Shown here one piece after another: positions 23,132 through 30,818 of a stretch of 31,876 nucleotides of DNA; the first letter of the stretch is position 1, and every line of letters starts with the position of its first letter. The position numbers were made by a program, and so were the translations under genes. The stretch is from Deltaproteobacteria bacterium (lineage in GTDB: Bacteria > Bdellovibrionota_C > UBA2361 > J135): positions 1-31,876 of the forward strand of contig JACKAH010000017.1 of NCBI GenBank assembly GCA_020635175.1, read 5' to 3'. The notes beneath the pieces are model-generated. The model was not told the origin of the DNA and ran no database searches. It saw only the letters and a program-made list of their open reading frames with translations.

Positions 23132-23978
23132 GAATCCGCCATTTTTATTTTTGCTTTCGCTTTTTCTCTTTTTCTTCGTAGTCCCGATTGCGGTAATCGC
23201 ACCCCTGATTAATTCTCTTTTTAATATTGAGGATTTTGATCAGAGCTACGTTGAAAAAGAGATAGCACCTTCCTCCATTTCCGTACCTAAACGTGGCTCC
23301 TTCTTAAAAGTTAACGCCGCTGAACATCTTTCTCCAACCATAGACAAGGGCTTTTTAGTTATTGGATGGTTCAACATCGAAGATCTTCCCGCTGAAGGTG
23401 AGAGGATGATTCTGTTGTCTCGTTATGCCGAGGCTTCTGTTATCAAGCATGGATACGCAATTGCATTAACTCGTGAAAAGGGTGTGTTACACCCAGAAGT
23501 CCTTTGGCGTGATAAGAATGGCGTCGGTGCTTGGTACCCTTTTTCACATGTCGAAATTCTACCTGGGTACTGGTTTATGACGGCGTTGAGTTACTATAAT
23601 GAGAGATATCTAGGACTCCATATCATTACCACTGGGATAGATGGAAATTTACATTCATACCTTGCTGGAGGCCACGAGCTTTCCGTTCCTGTGTTGCCTG
23701 AAAATGATTTTCCATTAAAAGTTGGTTCAGTTAAGACAGGGCTTTTTACTGGAAGCATTGGGCCAGTAGGCGTTTTCTCTGTCGCAAAGCTACAGAGCAA
23801 ACTGCAAGATATCTTAAGTTCTTTCTCTGACAGCCCAGCTGATTTGCCAGATCTTTTTAAGAAATCTGAAATTTTACTTTGGTCACCTGATGGTAAAAGT
23901 GATGAAAGTCAGTTCGGTCATGAAGTAAAACTTATTGAACAGAAGCGAAGTAAGTCAGATAAAGAGGACGAAAATTAA
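23112..23978 (+). CDS. Membrane-anchored protein with LamG/concanavalin-like domain
   Basis: 288 aa from the ATG at 23112, which has a GAGGAGCAGG site and overlaps rplI by 20 bp; a start further upstream would lie deep in rplI and add a basic stretch before the membrane helix. One helix (about 10-34), then an extracytoplasmic domain (about 70-260) whose strand pattern resembles LamG/concanavalin A-like lectin folds: GFLVIGWFNIEDLPAEGE, MILLSRYAEA, GYAIALTREKG, WRDKNGVGAWYPFSHVEILP, GYWFMTALSYYNERYLGLHI and GSIGPVGVFSVAKL. The fold call is by eye. Followed 14 bp later by an O-antigen ligase-like gene, so a role in surface polysaccharide is inferred. Confidence 0.72.
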   Translation: MQGSKHKNPPFLFLLSLFLFFFVVPIAVIAPLINSLFNIEDFDQSYVEKEIAPSSISVPKRGSFLKVNAAEHLSPTIDKGFLVIGWFNIEDLPAEGERMILLSRYAEASVIKHGYAIALTREKGVLHPEVLWRDKNGVGAWYPFSHVEILPGYWFMTALSYYNERYLGLHIITTGIDGNLHSYLAGGHELSVPVLPENDFPLKVGSVKTGLFTGSIGPVGVFSVAKLQSKLQDILSSFSDSPADLPDLFKKSEILLWSPDGKSDESQFGHEVKLIEQKRSKSDKEDEN

Positions 23979-23992
23979 AATAGGGATCTTAA

Positions 23993-25624
23993 ATGACCTA
24001 CCTGTTTGGATGTCTAGTGCCGATCTTACCTCTATTTGGTGCACACGTCTTATTATCTATAGCTGCAATCTATCTGATTTCAAACTGGGGTGACGTTAAA
24101 AGTCTTTCAGTGCGATGGGCTTACCCTTTTTTGATTGTGTGCGGCATTTGGTTTATAGGACAGTTCATAGCGAGTATCTTGTTAAATCCTACCTTGATAC
24201 AAGCAGGAGACCTTGAACCACGCTACGAGCTTTCTTTTTTTACACTCTGTACTTATTTTGTTTTTGCCCTACTTTTTTCGCTCTTTGCAAGTAGGACTCA
24301 TTTAAGAGATGAATTCTTTAATGGATTAGTTCTTGGGGTAAGCATCGCCTTTATTCTTAGCGCTGCTCAAATTCTACACCTCTTGCCTTTTGAAATGCCA
24401 AACCAGAATAGCTTTTGGACCGGTATTAATAGATACACGGGCACATTTAGTGATCCAAATGCTCTTGGGATTTTTTTAGCTCTATTATTTCCTCTATTTC
24501 TGGGGCAATTTAAAGATAGTCTTTTGCGAACTAGCAAGGCTTTTTATGCGATAATGTTATTGGCAATTTTATTTCTAGGTGTCTACTCGGGATCACGTAG
24601 CTTCTTTTTAGGGCTAATGCTTTATGGTTTGTTTCGAACTTGGAACTACAATCGTACGTTCTTTTTTAGCTTTATCTTTGTTGGGTTAGCTCTACTTTTA
24701 TCGATTAATCTTACTGCACATCTTAGTCCCGATGCTTTTGGATCTTTTCGAGAAATATTACCTAATGGACTTTTAAGAGTCACAGATAGCTTAGTTCTGA
24801 ACAATATTGAACAGACCTTTCAAAGTCGCTTTGTCTTTTGGAAGCTCTCAATCATGATCTGGCTCGATAATCCGCTACTTGGAATAGGACTTGATGCATT
24901 TAGAGAATATGTTCCTCTTTATCGAGATAAGTTGCCAATTGATATAAGTAACTGGACGGATAATTCAAACAATTTCTATCTTGGAGTTTTGGCTGAGCTT
25001 GGTGTCATCGGGTTTATCTGCTTAATCGTTTCGTTTCTAAGACTTGAAAAGCGGCATCTCGATGTTAGAAATCGCTATAAGTATGGATTTTTAGTCTTTT
25101 TAATACTTCTCTTTTTTGGTCCCCACATTACATTTACTGAGGTGGCAATCCTAGCTGCGTATATCATGAGTTTTGTATACAAAAATGAAGAGAATAATTT
25201 GAGGGAGGGTTGGTCAGGTTGCTCTGATTATATCTTGCTTGGTTTAGTTCTACCGATTTTTATTGGATATAAGATTTACAAACAGGACTTCGGCTTTTAT
25301 GCTTTAGAAAAAGAGCCAAGCGGTGTGAGTTATCGCTGGACTAGAAAGAACGCTAGCGGAGTTATTACCTGTCGCAACGGCAAGGCCCTGCTGAGATTAC
25401 GCGCCAGGCATCCAGATTTAGACCAAAACCCTCTCTTAGTTAATATCAAGGCTGCAGGTCAGAGCTATGGACTTAAAATTAGTGATTATAGCAATCAGAA
25501 TGTTGAGCTTTCCTGTTCTGAGCAAGCACTTAGATATCGCCTATCAAACAGCCGTACCTGGAAACCTGCAAAATATGGACATCAAAATGATCATAGAAAT
25601 TTAGGTGTTCAAGTTTTGAACTGA
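23993..25624 (+). CDS. O-antigen ligase/polymerase-like membrane protein (Wzy_C family)
   Basis: 543 aa with about 11-12 membrane helices. The family's loop and motif are visible: YTGTFSDPNALGIFLALLFP (about 153-172) and the large periplasmic loop beginning DNPLLGIGLDAFREYVPLY (about 292-310), ending NSNNFYLGVLAELGVIGF. Such proteins join or polymerise lipid-linked glycans at the periplasmic face. Unusually a soluble tail of about 115 residues follows the last helix (WTRKNASGVITCRNGKALL onward, then LRLRARHPDLDQNPLLVNI), reminiscent of a beta-sandwich tail found on some ligases. It forms one unit with the preceding LamG-like gene. WaaL, Wzy and protein O-oligosaccharyl ligases cannot be told apart here. 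Confidence 0.85.
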   Translation: MTYLFGCLVPILPLFGAHVLLSIAAIYLISNWGDVKSLSVRWAYPFLIVCGIWFIGQFIASILLNPTLIQAGDLEPRYELSFFTLCTYFVFALLFSLFASRTHLRDEFFNGLVLGVSIAFILSAAQILHLLPFEMPNQNSFWTGINRYTGTFSDPNALGIFLALLFPLFLGQFKDSLLRTSKAFYAIMLLAILFLGVYSGSRSFFLGLMLYGLFRTWNYNRTFFFSFIFVGLALLLSINLTAHLSPDAFGSFREILPNGLLRVTDSLVLNNIEQTFQSRFVFWKLSIMIWLDNPLLGIGLDAFREYVPLYRDKLPIDISNWTDNSNNFYLGVLAELGVIGFICLIVSFLRLEKRHLDVRNRYKYGFLVFLILLFFGPHITFTEVAILAAYIMSFVYKNEENNLREGWSGCSDYILLGLVLPIFIGYKIYKQDFGFYALEKEPSGVSYRWTRKNASGVITCRNGKALLRLRARHPDLDQNPLLVNIKAAGQSYGLKISDYSNQNVELSCSEQALRYRLSNSRTWKPAKYGHQNDHRNLGVQVLN

Positions 25625-25659
25625 TAAAAAATAAAGGCAGCCTGGGGGGCTAGGCTGCC
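25622..25659 (-). terminator. Intrinsic terminator for the minus-strand small gene
   Basis: 8-bp stem GGCAGCCT (25636-25643) with AGGCTGCC (25652-25659), 8-nt G-rich loop. On the minus strand the stem is followed by TTTATTTTTT; on the plus strand there is no T run. It lies 40 bp past the stop of the 137-aa gene and just beyond the convergent O-antigen ligase stop. Confidence 0.8.
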
Positions 25660-25698
25660 AAAGTGATTACATAGTTTCTAACGTTGGCATGATAGATC

Positions 25699-26112
25699 TT
25701 AGTTTATGAAGATTGGGTCATGCACAGGCTGCACAATGCCAACTTCCTGGTCTTGATCCTGGTTCAATTTTACAATTTTGTTTTTAACTTTCGAAACCCT
25801 TTTCATTGTTCTCAGACACTTTTTGCCAGTAGGGTTTTTGAGGCAAACTGTCTTCAGTGTAATGTTAAGTTTCGCTAATGTGTTCTCAAATTTGCTCAGC
25901 TTTTTTATCTTTTTATTCTTCTTGGCAGGTAAACTTTGAGTAGCAACTACTTCGCTAAGAACTTCTGAAAAGAGCGATGCATCTTCGCTAAAAGCATATT
26001 GGGCTGAGCCGTGCTCAATCATACCTAATGCGAAGATGCAGAGCATTACGCGAACTACTTTATCCGTGACAGACGTTTTTGAAATTTGTTTTTGAACTTT
26101 TAAGAAACCCAT
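25699..26112 (-). CDS. Small secreted basic protein, unknown
   Basis: 137 aa, family not recognised. A basic N-terminus (to about residue 21) leads into a hydrophobic helix VVRVMLCIFALGMIE and a plausible cleavage after HGSAQ-A (about 38), so it is probably exported. The mature part is Lys-rich (PAKKNKKIKKLSKFENTLAK), has two cysteines about 10 residues apart (Cys84 and Cys94, in VCLKNPTGKKCLR) that could form a disulphide, and ends in an acidic/Gln stretch. Composition matches the host. A terminator follows it. The ribosome site is weak, so the start is uncertain. Confidence 0.6.
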   Translation of the reverse strand: MGFLKVQKQISKTSVTDKVVRVMLCIFALGMIEHGSAQYAFSEDASLFSEVLSEVVATQSLPAKKNKKIKKLSKFENTLAKLNITLKTVCLKNPTGKKCLRTMKRVSKVKNKIVKLNQDQDQEVGIVQPVHDPIFIN

Positions 26113-26293
26113 TTACCAACACCGTTAATTGAGTATGTAATCCACCCCTAATCTGTTCGATGCTGTAGATTGCTTCAAGGGATGTAACATAGTTTTTCAA
26201 AATACAGATTCTAATTAGCTGCTCTACGAAAATCTCTGACTGATCGACTCCCATGCTATTTAAACCACTAATAACCTCTTTATAGACTGCTCT

Positions 26294-26337
26294 CCGACCC
26301 CCGGCTCATGCGCGTGAGCGCTCGAACCGGGGGTCGG
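26294..26337. repeat. GC-rich hairpin at left edge of the island
   Basis: Perfect 11-bp arms CCGACCCCCGG (26294-26304) and CCGGGGGTCGG (26327-26337) around a 22-nt loop that itself contains GAGCGCTC and GCGC repeats. It lies 10 bp past the stop of the 128-aa ORF (minus strand), where a terminator would be, but without a T run. It could also be an element end. Confidence 0.75.
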
Positions 26338-26347
26338 ATGGGGCAGG

Positions 26348-26734
26348 TCAGGCGGTGGCGTAGGGACGGCCACGGCGACCACCACGGGCCTGGCGGGCCT
26401 TGTCGCGTTCACCCCGGCGAGCACGTCGCAGGTCCTTCTGGATACATCTGCTGACGATCTGTACGACCTGCTCGATCAGGGTCTTGAACCAGCTTGTCTC
26501 ACAGGCCACCTCGACCCCGGTGTGCTTGATCTGAGCTCGCAGACGGTGATCGACCTGGACTTGTCCGGCTCGCTTGCCGTTGGGGCGGAAGATGTTGAGC
26601 ACCTTTCCGGCCAGCACGACGAACCATCCATTCAGGTCGGGGATCTCGACTTCTCGAGTTTCCTGGCGCTGGAGGTGGATCGCAGCCCATCTGAGGGCTT
26701 CAGCGACCGATTTCCGTGGGAGGCTTTGGCTCAT
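26348..26734 (-). CDS. Small basic protein in GC-rich island, weak VRR-NUC-like pattern
   Basis: 128 aa, not confidently recognised. The start ATG is preceded by an AGGAG ribosome site. The middle (about 28-75) reads EVEIPDLNGWFVVLAGKVLN, then IFRPNGKRAGQVQVDHRLRA and QIKHTGVEVAC. The order P-D-L, two short strands, G-x-x-x-x-x-Q-x-x-x-H, x-L-R-A, x-x-x-G-V-x-V-A recalls the core of VRR-NUC nucleases, but the catalytic E-x-K is not there, so if related it is degenerate. The C-terminus (about 99-125) is strongly Arg-rich (RRARRGERDKARQARGGRRG) and likely binds nucleic acid. Codon use differs sharply from all neighbours. Confidence 0.5.
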   Translation of the reverse strand: MSQSLPRKSVAEALRWAAIHLQRQETREVEIPDLNGWFVVLAGKVLNIFRPNGKRAGQVQVDHRLRAQIKHTGVEVACETSWFKTLIEQVVQIVSRCIQKDLRRARRGERDKARQARGGRRGRPYATA

Positions 26735-26772
26735 GTTTAGAGCTTGCTCCTGTTACTCAAGGGTTGCGGGGG

Positions 26773-26867
26773 CAGGAAGGTAAGGCACACTTCCTGGGGA
26801 AAAACACTGACTAGCATGGGAGGTGCAATCAGTGTAGGCAGAGAGGTACAGCTCTCTCTCCCTACAC
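26773..26867. repeat. Cluster of three hairpins beside the island ORF
   Basis: Three inverted repeats in under 100 bp: CAGGAAG/CTTCCTG (26773-26779 with 26790-26796, loop 10), ACACTGA/TCAGTGT (26804-26810 with 26829-26835, loop 18), and GTGTAGG/CCTACAC (26832-26838 with 26861-26867), the last extended inward by AGAGAG/CTCTCT after one mismatch. The second and third share four bases, so they are alternatives. On the minus strand they form the leader of the 128-aa ORF. No known riboswitch or RNA family is recognised. Confidence 0.5.
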
Positions 26868-26999
26868 GGTCACCAATATTGCTTATACTAACAACAATAT
26901 GTGAGAGAGCATCATAGCTATTATTATTTACCAACTCAAAGGTTGCAACTTTAAATTAGTTAAAGTCAGATTAGAATACGATTAGCTTCAAAGGTGTAT

Positions 27000-27019
27000 T
27001 ATCAGAAACCTTTCTGATA
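27000..27019. promoter_or_regulatory. Operator-like palindrome just before ispH
   Basis: Perfect 9-bp arms TATCAGAAA (27000-27008) and TTTCTGATA (27011-27019) separated by CC. The spacer is too short for an RNA hairpin loop, so a binding site for a dimeric regulator is the natural reading. It ends 12 bp before the ispH ATG and would overlap the transcription start or the -10 region (TATAAA at 27018-27023). Confidence 0.6.
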
Positions 27020-27031
27020 TAAAGTGCCCAT

Positions 27032-28258
27032 ATGGCTCGCGAATTCGATATACCAAATTTTTACCGTTCCTCTGGAATCACCCAGATTAAGAGTGCTCGT
27101 AATGTAAGCGATCCACGTAAAAAAGATTTCTCTCCAACAACAATCGATCTTGGGATTGTTAGATTTAAAATAGCAAGACATTTCGGTTTCTGTTTTGGGG
27201 TTCAGAATGCGATTGAGATTGCTTACAAAGCGTTGGAAGAGAATCCTGGTAAGAGGATCTTCCTATTAAGCGAGATGATTCACAACCCTCATGTTAATGA
27301 AGATCTAAGAACTAGGGGTATTCAATTCCTAAGAACAACAGAGGGAGAGGAGCTTATCTCATTTGATGAGTTAAACCCCGATGACGTTGTAATTATGCCA
27401 GCATTTGGAACTACCGTAGAGATCTTTCAGAAGTTGTCTGAGTTAGGAATTAATCCATACAGCTATAACACAACATGCCCCTTTGTTGAGAAGGTTTGGA
27501 AACGCTCTAATCAGCTTGGTGCAAAAGGATATAGCATCGTTGTCCATGGTAAATACAAACACGAAGAAACTAGAGCTACATTCTCACATGCTTATCAAAA
27601 GGCACCTACTGTTGTCATACGGGATATGGAAGAGGCTTTGGTTTTGAAAGATTACATTCAAAAGAAAAGACCTGCTAAGCAATTTTATACAGATTTTAAA
27701 GATCTGCATTCTCCAGGATTTGATGCAGAGAAAGATCTGAATCGGATCGGTGTTGTAAATCAGACCACCATGCTTGCCACAGAAACCCAAGAGATTTCGC
27801 AGATGCTGAGAGAGGCGATGAAGGATTTCTATGGTGAAGAGGTGTTGAATAATCATTTTGCCGATACACGAGATACTCTCTGTTATGCAACGAGCGAAAA
27901 CCAACAATCAGTTTACGCAATGATCGAATCAGGTGGCGATGTAGCTCTAATAGTTGGTGGGTACAACTCCTCAAATACTTCGCATTTAGTTGAGCTATGT
28001 GCTCAGTCTATGCCTGCATTTCATATAAAGGATGCCGCCGAGATTCTAAGCTCTGAGGAGATTCGACACCTAGATTATAAGCGCTCTGAAGTTGTGACCT
28101 CCAAGAATTGGCTCCCAGTTGATAAAAAACCGCTAGATATCCTTATTACAGCTGGTGCAAGCTGCCCAGATGCGCTAGTTGATCTAGTGTTAAAAAAAGT
28201 AGCAGCCCTTTTTAACCTCGAAGAAAAGATTGCTGAGTCGTATAGCTTTGCTGCATAG
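27032..28258 (+). CDS. ispH: 4-hydroxy-3-methylbut-2-enyl diphosphate reductase, long form
   Basis: Last step of the MEP isoprenoid pathway, a [4Fe-4S] enzyme. 408 aa, against about 310 in E. coli: there is an N-terminal extension of about 42 residues and insertions. Iron-sulphur cysteines: Cys54 (GFCFGV), Cys149 (NTTCPFVEKVWK) and Cys284 (DTLCYATSENQQSV). Substrate residues: His84 (MIHNPHVN), His177/Glu178 (KYKHEET), VVNQTTMLATET (241-252) and GGYNSSNTSHL (309-319). The closing block is ITAGASCPDALV. The long type recalls the forms found in cyanobacteria and planctomycetes. No clear ribosome site; a palindrome lies directly upstream. Confidence 0.95.
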   Translation: MAREFDIPNFYRSSGITQIKSARNVSDPRKKDFSPTTIDLGIVRFKIARHFGFCFGVQNAIEIAYKALEENPGKRIFLLSEMIHNPHVNEDLRTRGIQFLRTTEGEELISFDELNPDDVVIMPAFGTTVEIFQKLSELGINPYSYNTTCPFVEKVWKRSNQLGAKGYSIVVHGKYKHEETRATFSHAYQKAPTVVIRDMEEALVLKDYIQKKRPAKQFYTDFKDLHSPGFDAEKDLNRIGVVNQTTMLATETQEISQMLREAMKDFYGEEVLNNHFADTRDTLCYATSENQQSVYAMIESGGDVALIVGGYNSSNTSHLVELCAQSMPAFHIKDAAEILSSEEIRHLDYKRSEVVTSKNWLPVDKKPLDILITAGASCPDALVDLVLKKVAALFNLEEKIAESYSFAA

Positions 28259-28300
28259 AAAGTAACTTTTCAAGGGCGAGCATAAAATTAGGAGTGAAGA

Positions 28301-29290
28301 TTGAGAAAGTATAATGTATTAGGGGTTGGTCACGCTCTTGTAGATATCTTAGTCGATATTACCGACGATGAATTTCATAACATAAGCCTTGAGAAGGGCT
28401 CAATGAATCTTGTTGACGAAGTACGACAGGAGGAGATTTTAGCTGGCGTCCAGTCGATTGACTCTACGTTAGCGAGTGGAGGCTCAGTTGCAAATTCAGT
28501 AATTGCAGTTAGTCAGCTCGGTGGAAAAGCTGAATTTTGTGGAAGGCTCGGAGATGATACATATGGTCAGTTCTTCAGATCGGAGTTTGAACAGTTAGGA
28601 ATTCAATTCAAAAATCCTCTTTCTAAAGGATCTCAAACAGGCACATGTCTCGTATTGATTACCCCAGATGCAGAAAGGACCATGAATACATGTTTGGCAA
28701 TCTCTGCAGAACTCAATGAGCACTCAATTACAAAAGAAGAGATTCAGGATGCAGAGTGGCTCTATATAGAGGGTTATCTGCTCTCAGAAAAGAATACAGG
28801 ATGTGTTGTCGTTGAGAGGGCTGTTGAAATTGCGAGAGAGTGTGGAACTAAGATTGCTGTGACATTCTCGGATGGGTTTATCGTAGATGGCTTTCGTCCG
28901 ATGTTGGATCATGTAGTTGATAATGCAGACTTAGTTTTTGCTAATCACAACGAAGCGGCTCGATATACTGGCATTAATGACGATCTAAAAGCCTTTGAAA
29001 AACTAAAGACATTAGTTCCTAATGTCGTTTTAACTAGAAGTGAAAAGGGCGTATTAATCCACTACGGTGGGGAAAGTGTTGATATTCCTGCATTTCCATG
29101 TGAACCGGTAGATCTGACCGGAGCTGGTGATATCTTTTCTGGTGGCTTTTTGTATGGAGTCACTAATGGATACAGTGTTGCAGATTCAGGGAAAGCAGCC
29201 TGTTACTTAGCGATGAAGGTCATAACCCAAGTTGGGGCTAGACTTCACGGTAATTTACCGAAGTTTTGGCAAGAAGCTTTGAGCGCATGA
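28301..29290 (+). CDS. PfkB-family carbohydrate/nucleoside kinase (adenosine kinase-like)
   Basis: 329 aa ribokinase fold. Motifs: GVGHALVDILVDI (8-20), GGSVANSVIAVSQLGGKAEFCG (60-81), LVFANHNEAARYTG (211-224), VVLTRSEKGVLIH (242-254) and the catalytic loop PVDLTGAGDIFSGGF (269-283) with base Asp277. The N-terminal ALVDILVDITD and the overall pattern resemble the adenosine kinase/fructokinase-like group often annotated in alphaproteobacteria; the true substrate is not readable. The start is TTG with GGAG 6 nt upstream. Its TGA overlaps the ATG of the FapA-like gene. Confidence 0.92.
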   Translation: MRKYNVLGVGHALVDILVDITDDEFHNISLEKGSMNLVDEVRQEEILAGVQSIDSTLASGGSVANSVIAVSQLGGKAEFCGRLGDDTYGQFFRSEFEQLGIQFKNPLSKGSQTGTCLVLITPDAERTMNTCLAISAELNEHSITKEEIQDAEWLYIEGYLLSEKNTGCVVVERAVEIARECGTKIAVTFSDGFIVDGFRPMLDHVVDNADLVFANHNEAARYTGINDDLKAFEKLKTLVPNVVLTRSEKGVLIHYGGESVDIPAFPCEPVDLTGAGDIFSGGFLYGVTNGYSVADSGKAACYLAMKVITQVGARLHGNLPKFWQEALSA

Positions 29291-30807
29291 ATGATAATGA
29301 TCTAGTAGATGCATTTCGATTAGATATTGGAACCTTGCATGTTCTAGGTAAAACAACTCCAGATAAATCTAAGCTATTTTTAAGTGTAGCAGATGCTAGT
29401 GCTAGCTCAGGTAGAGCTATGACTGTTGAAGAAAAAGAGCAACAGTTCGCTAGGAACATAAAAGTAGAGACCTTTTTAAAACACCTCTCAAGACATATGG
29501 ATGTTGAGCGCGTTAACTTAAACGTAATCAGCGATATTGTCAGAATGGTTAATTCAGGTTCTCCAGTAATTGGAAGGAGAATTTCTAAGGGGGAAGAACC
29601 CGTACCTGGTAGGGATGGTCGGATGGTATTATCAAAGAAAGTTTATACTACTGATAAAACCTTTGATTTTACTACTGGCATGTCTGCTTTGGCAGAGCTA
29701 TATACCTTCGATTTCGTGAGCGAAGGCGATATTCTTGCTCGAATTTACCCTCCACAACCTGGTGAAAATGGTCATGATGCCTTAGGTCATGTTGTGCCAT
29801 ACCCAGAAGGGAATAAGGCAGTACCTGAATTCGATCAAACGATAGAATTAGATCCGCATCCTATCGGAAAATCTTACGAAGTCTTAATTGCAGCTGCTGA
29901 TGGTTATCCGATACAAGAGGGTGATAAACTAAGAATTGTTGAAACTTTGCAGATTAAAGGTGATTTAAAAGGCAGTGATGGTTTAATTGATTTCACTGGA
30001 ACGGTTAAGCTCAAGGGAAATATATCTTCAGGTTTTAAGTTAAAAGCTAAGAATGGAATTAGAATTAAAGGCACCGTTGATGATGCTAGGCTTGAAAGCT
30101 CAAATGGTGGCATTGATATCGATGGCAAAGTTTCAGGAGGCGACGATTCTTTAATTACATGTGAGCAATCATTTCGTGCAGGTATAGTTCATGCCGTTAA
30201 GGTAGAGGTCAAAGGTGACATCATCGTTACAAAGGAAGCTCGGGACGCGATTCTAAGTGCAGACAGCTCAATTTATATGCCTAAGGGTTCGTTGATTGGC
30301 GGACATGCTTACTGTGCCTGTGGAGCAGAGTTTCTAAATGTAGGTTCTGAATCCCAGGAGAGGACCGTTGTCGAATTGTCAGGAGATCTTGAGGCAAAGG
30401 CCTCTTATTCTGATCTAAAGCTAAAAGCAGACAAGCATATCAAAGCTCTCGAGATGTTAAAACTGCATCTTGGACGTTTTGCAGATAATCAATCTGAAGT
30501 AGATACGTTGCAGGGAGAGTTTAAGAATAAAATAGAAGAGCAGTTAACACGCTTTAATAAACTACAAAAGAATCTTAAAATTTTAGAGAGCAAGATTGAG
30601 CGAGCAAGAGAGCAAACTGTTTCAAGCGTTAATCAAGGCGTGAATGTGATTGAAGCTATGTATCCTGGTGTTGAGATACACGCTAAGGGTATGGTTTTTC
30701 ACTGTAAGGAAAAGATGCAGGGACCATTTTCAATTCAGTTTAATAGCGCTGAAAAGAAATTTGTAAAAGGCAAATACGAACCTTTAAGTTGTACCTTTAA
30801 GGGATAA
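29287..30807 (+). CDS. FapA-family (DUF342) protein
   Basis: 506 aa from the ATG that overlaps the kinase stop (ATGA); a TTG 21 bp upstream is less likely. The N-terminal part (to about 135) is helical with a DUF342 N-terminal domain (FDFVSEGDILARIYPPQPGE). A repetitive beta-helix follows (about 175-350: LQIKGDLKGSDGLIDFTGTV, KLKGNISSGFKLKAKNGIRI, KGTVDDARLESSNGGIDIDG, VEVKGDIIVTKEARDAILSA). After a long coiled coil (about 370-455) comes a short closing domain. FapA proteins are linked to polar flagellar assembly in Vibrio but are widespread in bacteria without clear flagellar context; no flagellar gene is in the window. CBS gene follows 11 bp later. Confidence 0.88.
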   Translation: MNDNDLVDAFRLDIGTLHVLGKTTPDKSKLFLSVADASASSGRAMTVEEKEQQFARNIKVETFLKHLSRHMDVERVNLNVISDIVRMVNSGSPVIGRRISKGEEPVPGRDGRMVLSKKVYTTDKTFDFTTGMSALAELYTFDFVSEGDILARIYPPQPGENGHDALGHVVPYPEGNKAVPEFDQTIELDPHPIGKSYEVLIAAADGYPIQEGDKLRIVETLQIKGDLKGSDGLIDFTGTVKLKGNISSGFKLKAKNGIRIKGTVDDARLESSNGGIDIDGKVSGGDDSLITCEQSFRAGIVHAVKVEVKGDIIVTKEARDAILSADSSIYMPKGSLIGGHAYCACGAEFLNVGSESQERTVVELSGDLEAKASYSDLKLKADKHIKALEMLKLHLGRFADNQSEVDTLQGEFKNKIEEQLTRFNKLQKNLKILESKIERAREQTVSSVNQGVNVIEAMYPGVEIHAKGMVFHCKEKMQGPFSIQFNSAEKKFVKGKYEPLSCTFKG

Positions 30808-30818
30808 GGATAGAAGTT

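Larger units (their letters stand above)
26291..26800. other. GC-rich island of foreign composition
   Basis: By hand count bases 26341-26700 are about 63% G+C, whereas sampled flanking lines (26161-26220, 26881-26940) are 30-33%. The change is abrupt on the left, at the hairpin near 26294, and more gradual on the right near 26770-26800. It contains one ORF of 128 codons on the minus strand with a GC-rich third position. I find no transposase, terminal inverted repeat pair or clear target-site duplication. It looks like a recent insertion, or a mis-joined piece of another genome. Confidence 0.7.

Noticed and set aside
26060..26254. 64-aa minus-strand ORF overlapping the small secreted protein
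   Set aside because: No ribosome site, no recognisable features, and it overlaps the better-supported 137-aa gene in another frame.
26522..26783. Plus-strand ORFs of about 70 aa inside the GC-rich island
   Set aside because: They are antisense to the 128-aa ORF; GC-rich sequence keeps several frames open by chance.
26291..26800. Insertion sequence
   Set aside because: No transposase, no terminal inverted repeat pair and no target-site duplication could be found, so I keep it as an island of unknown type.
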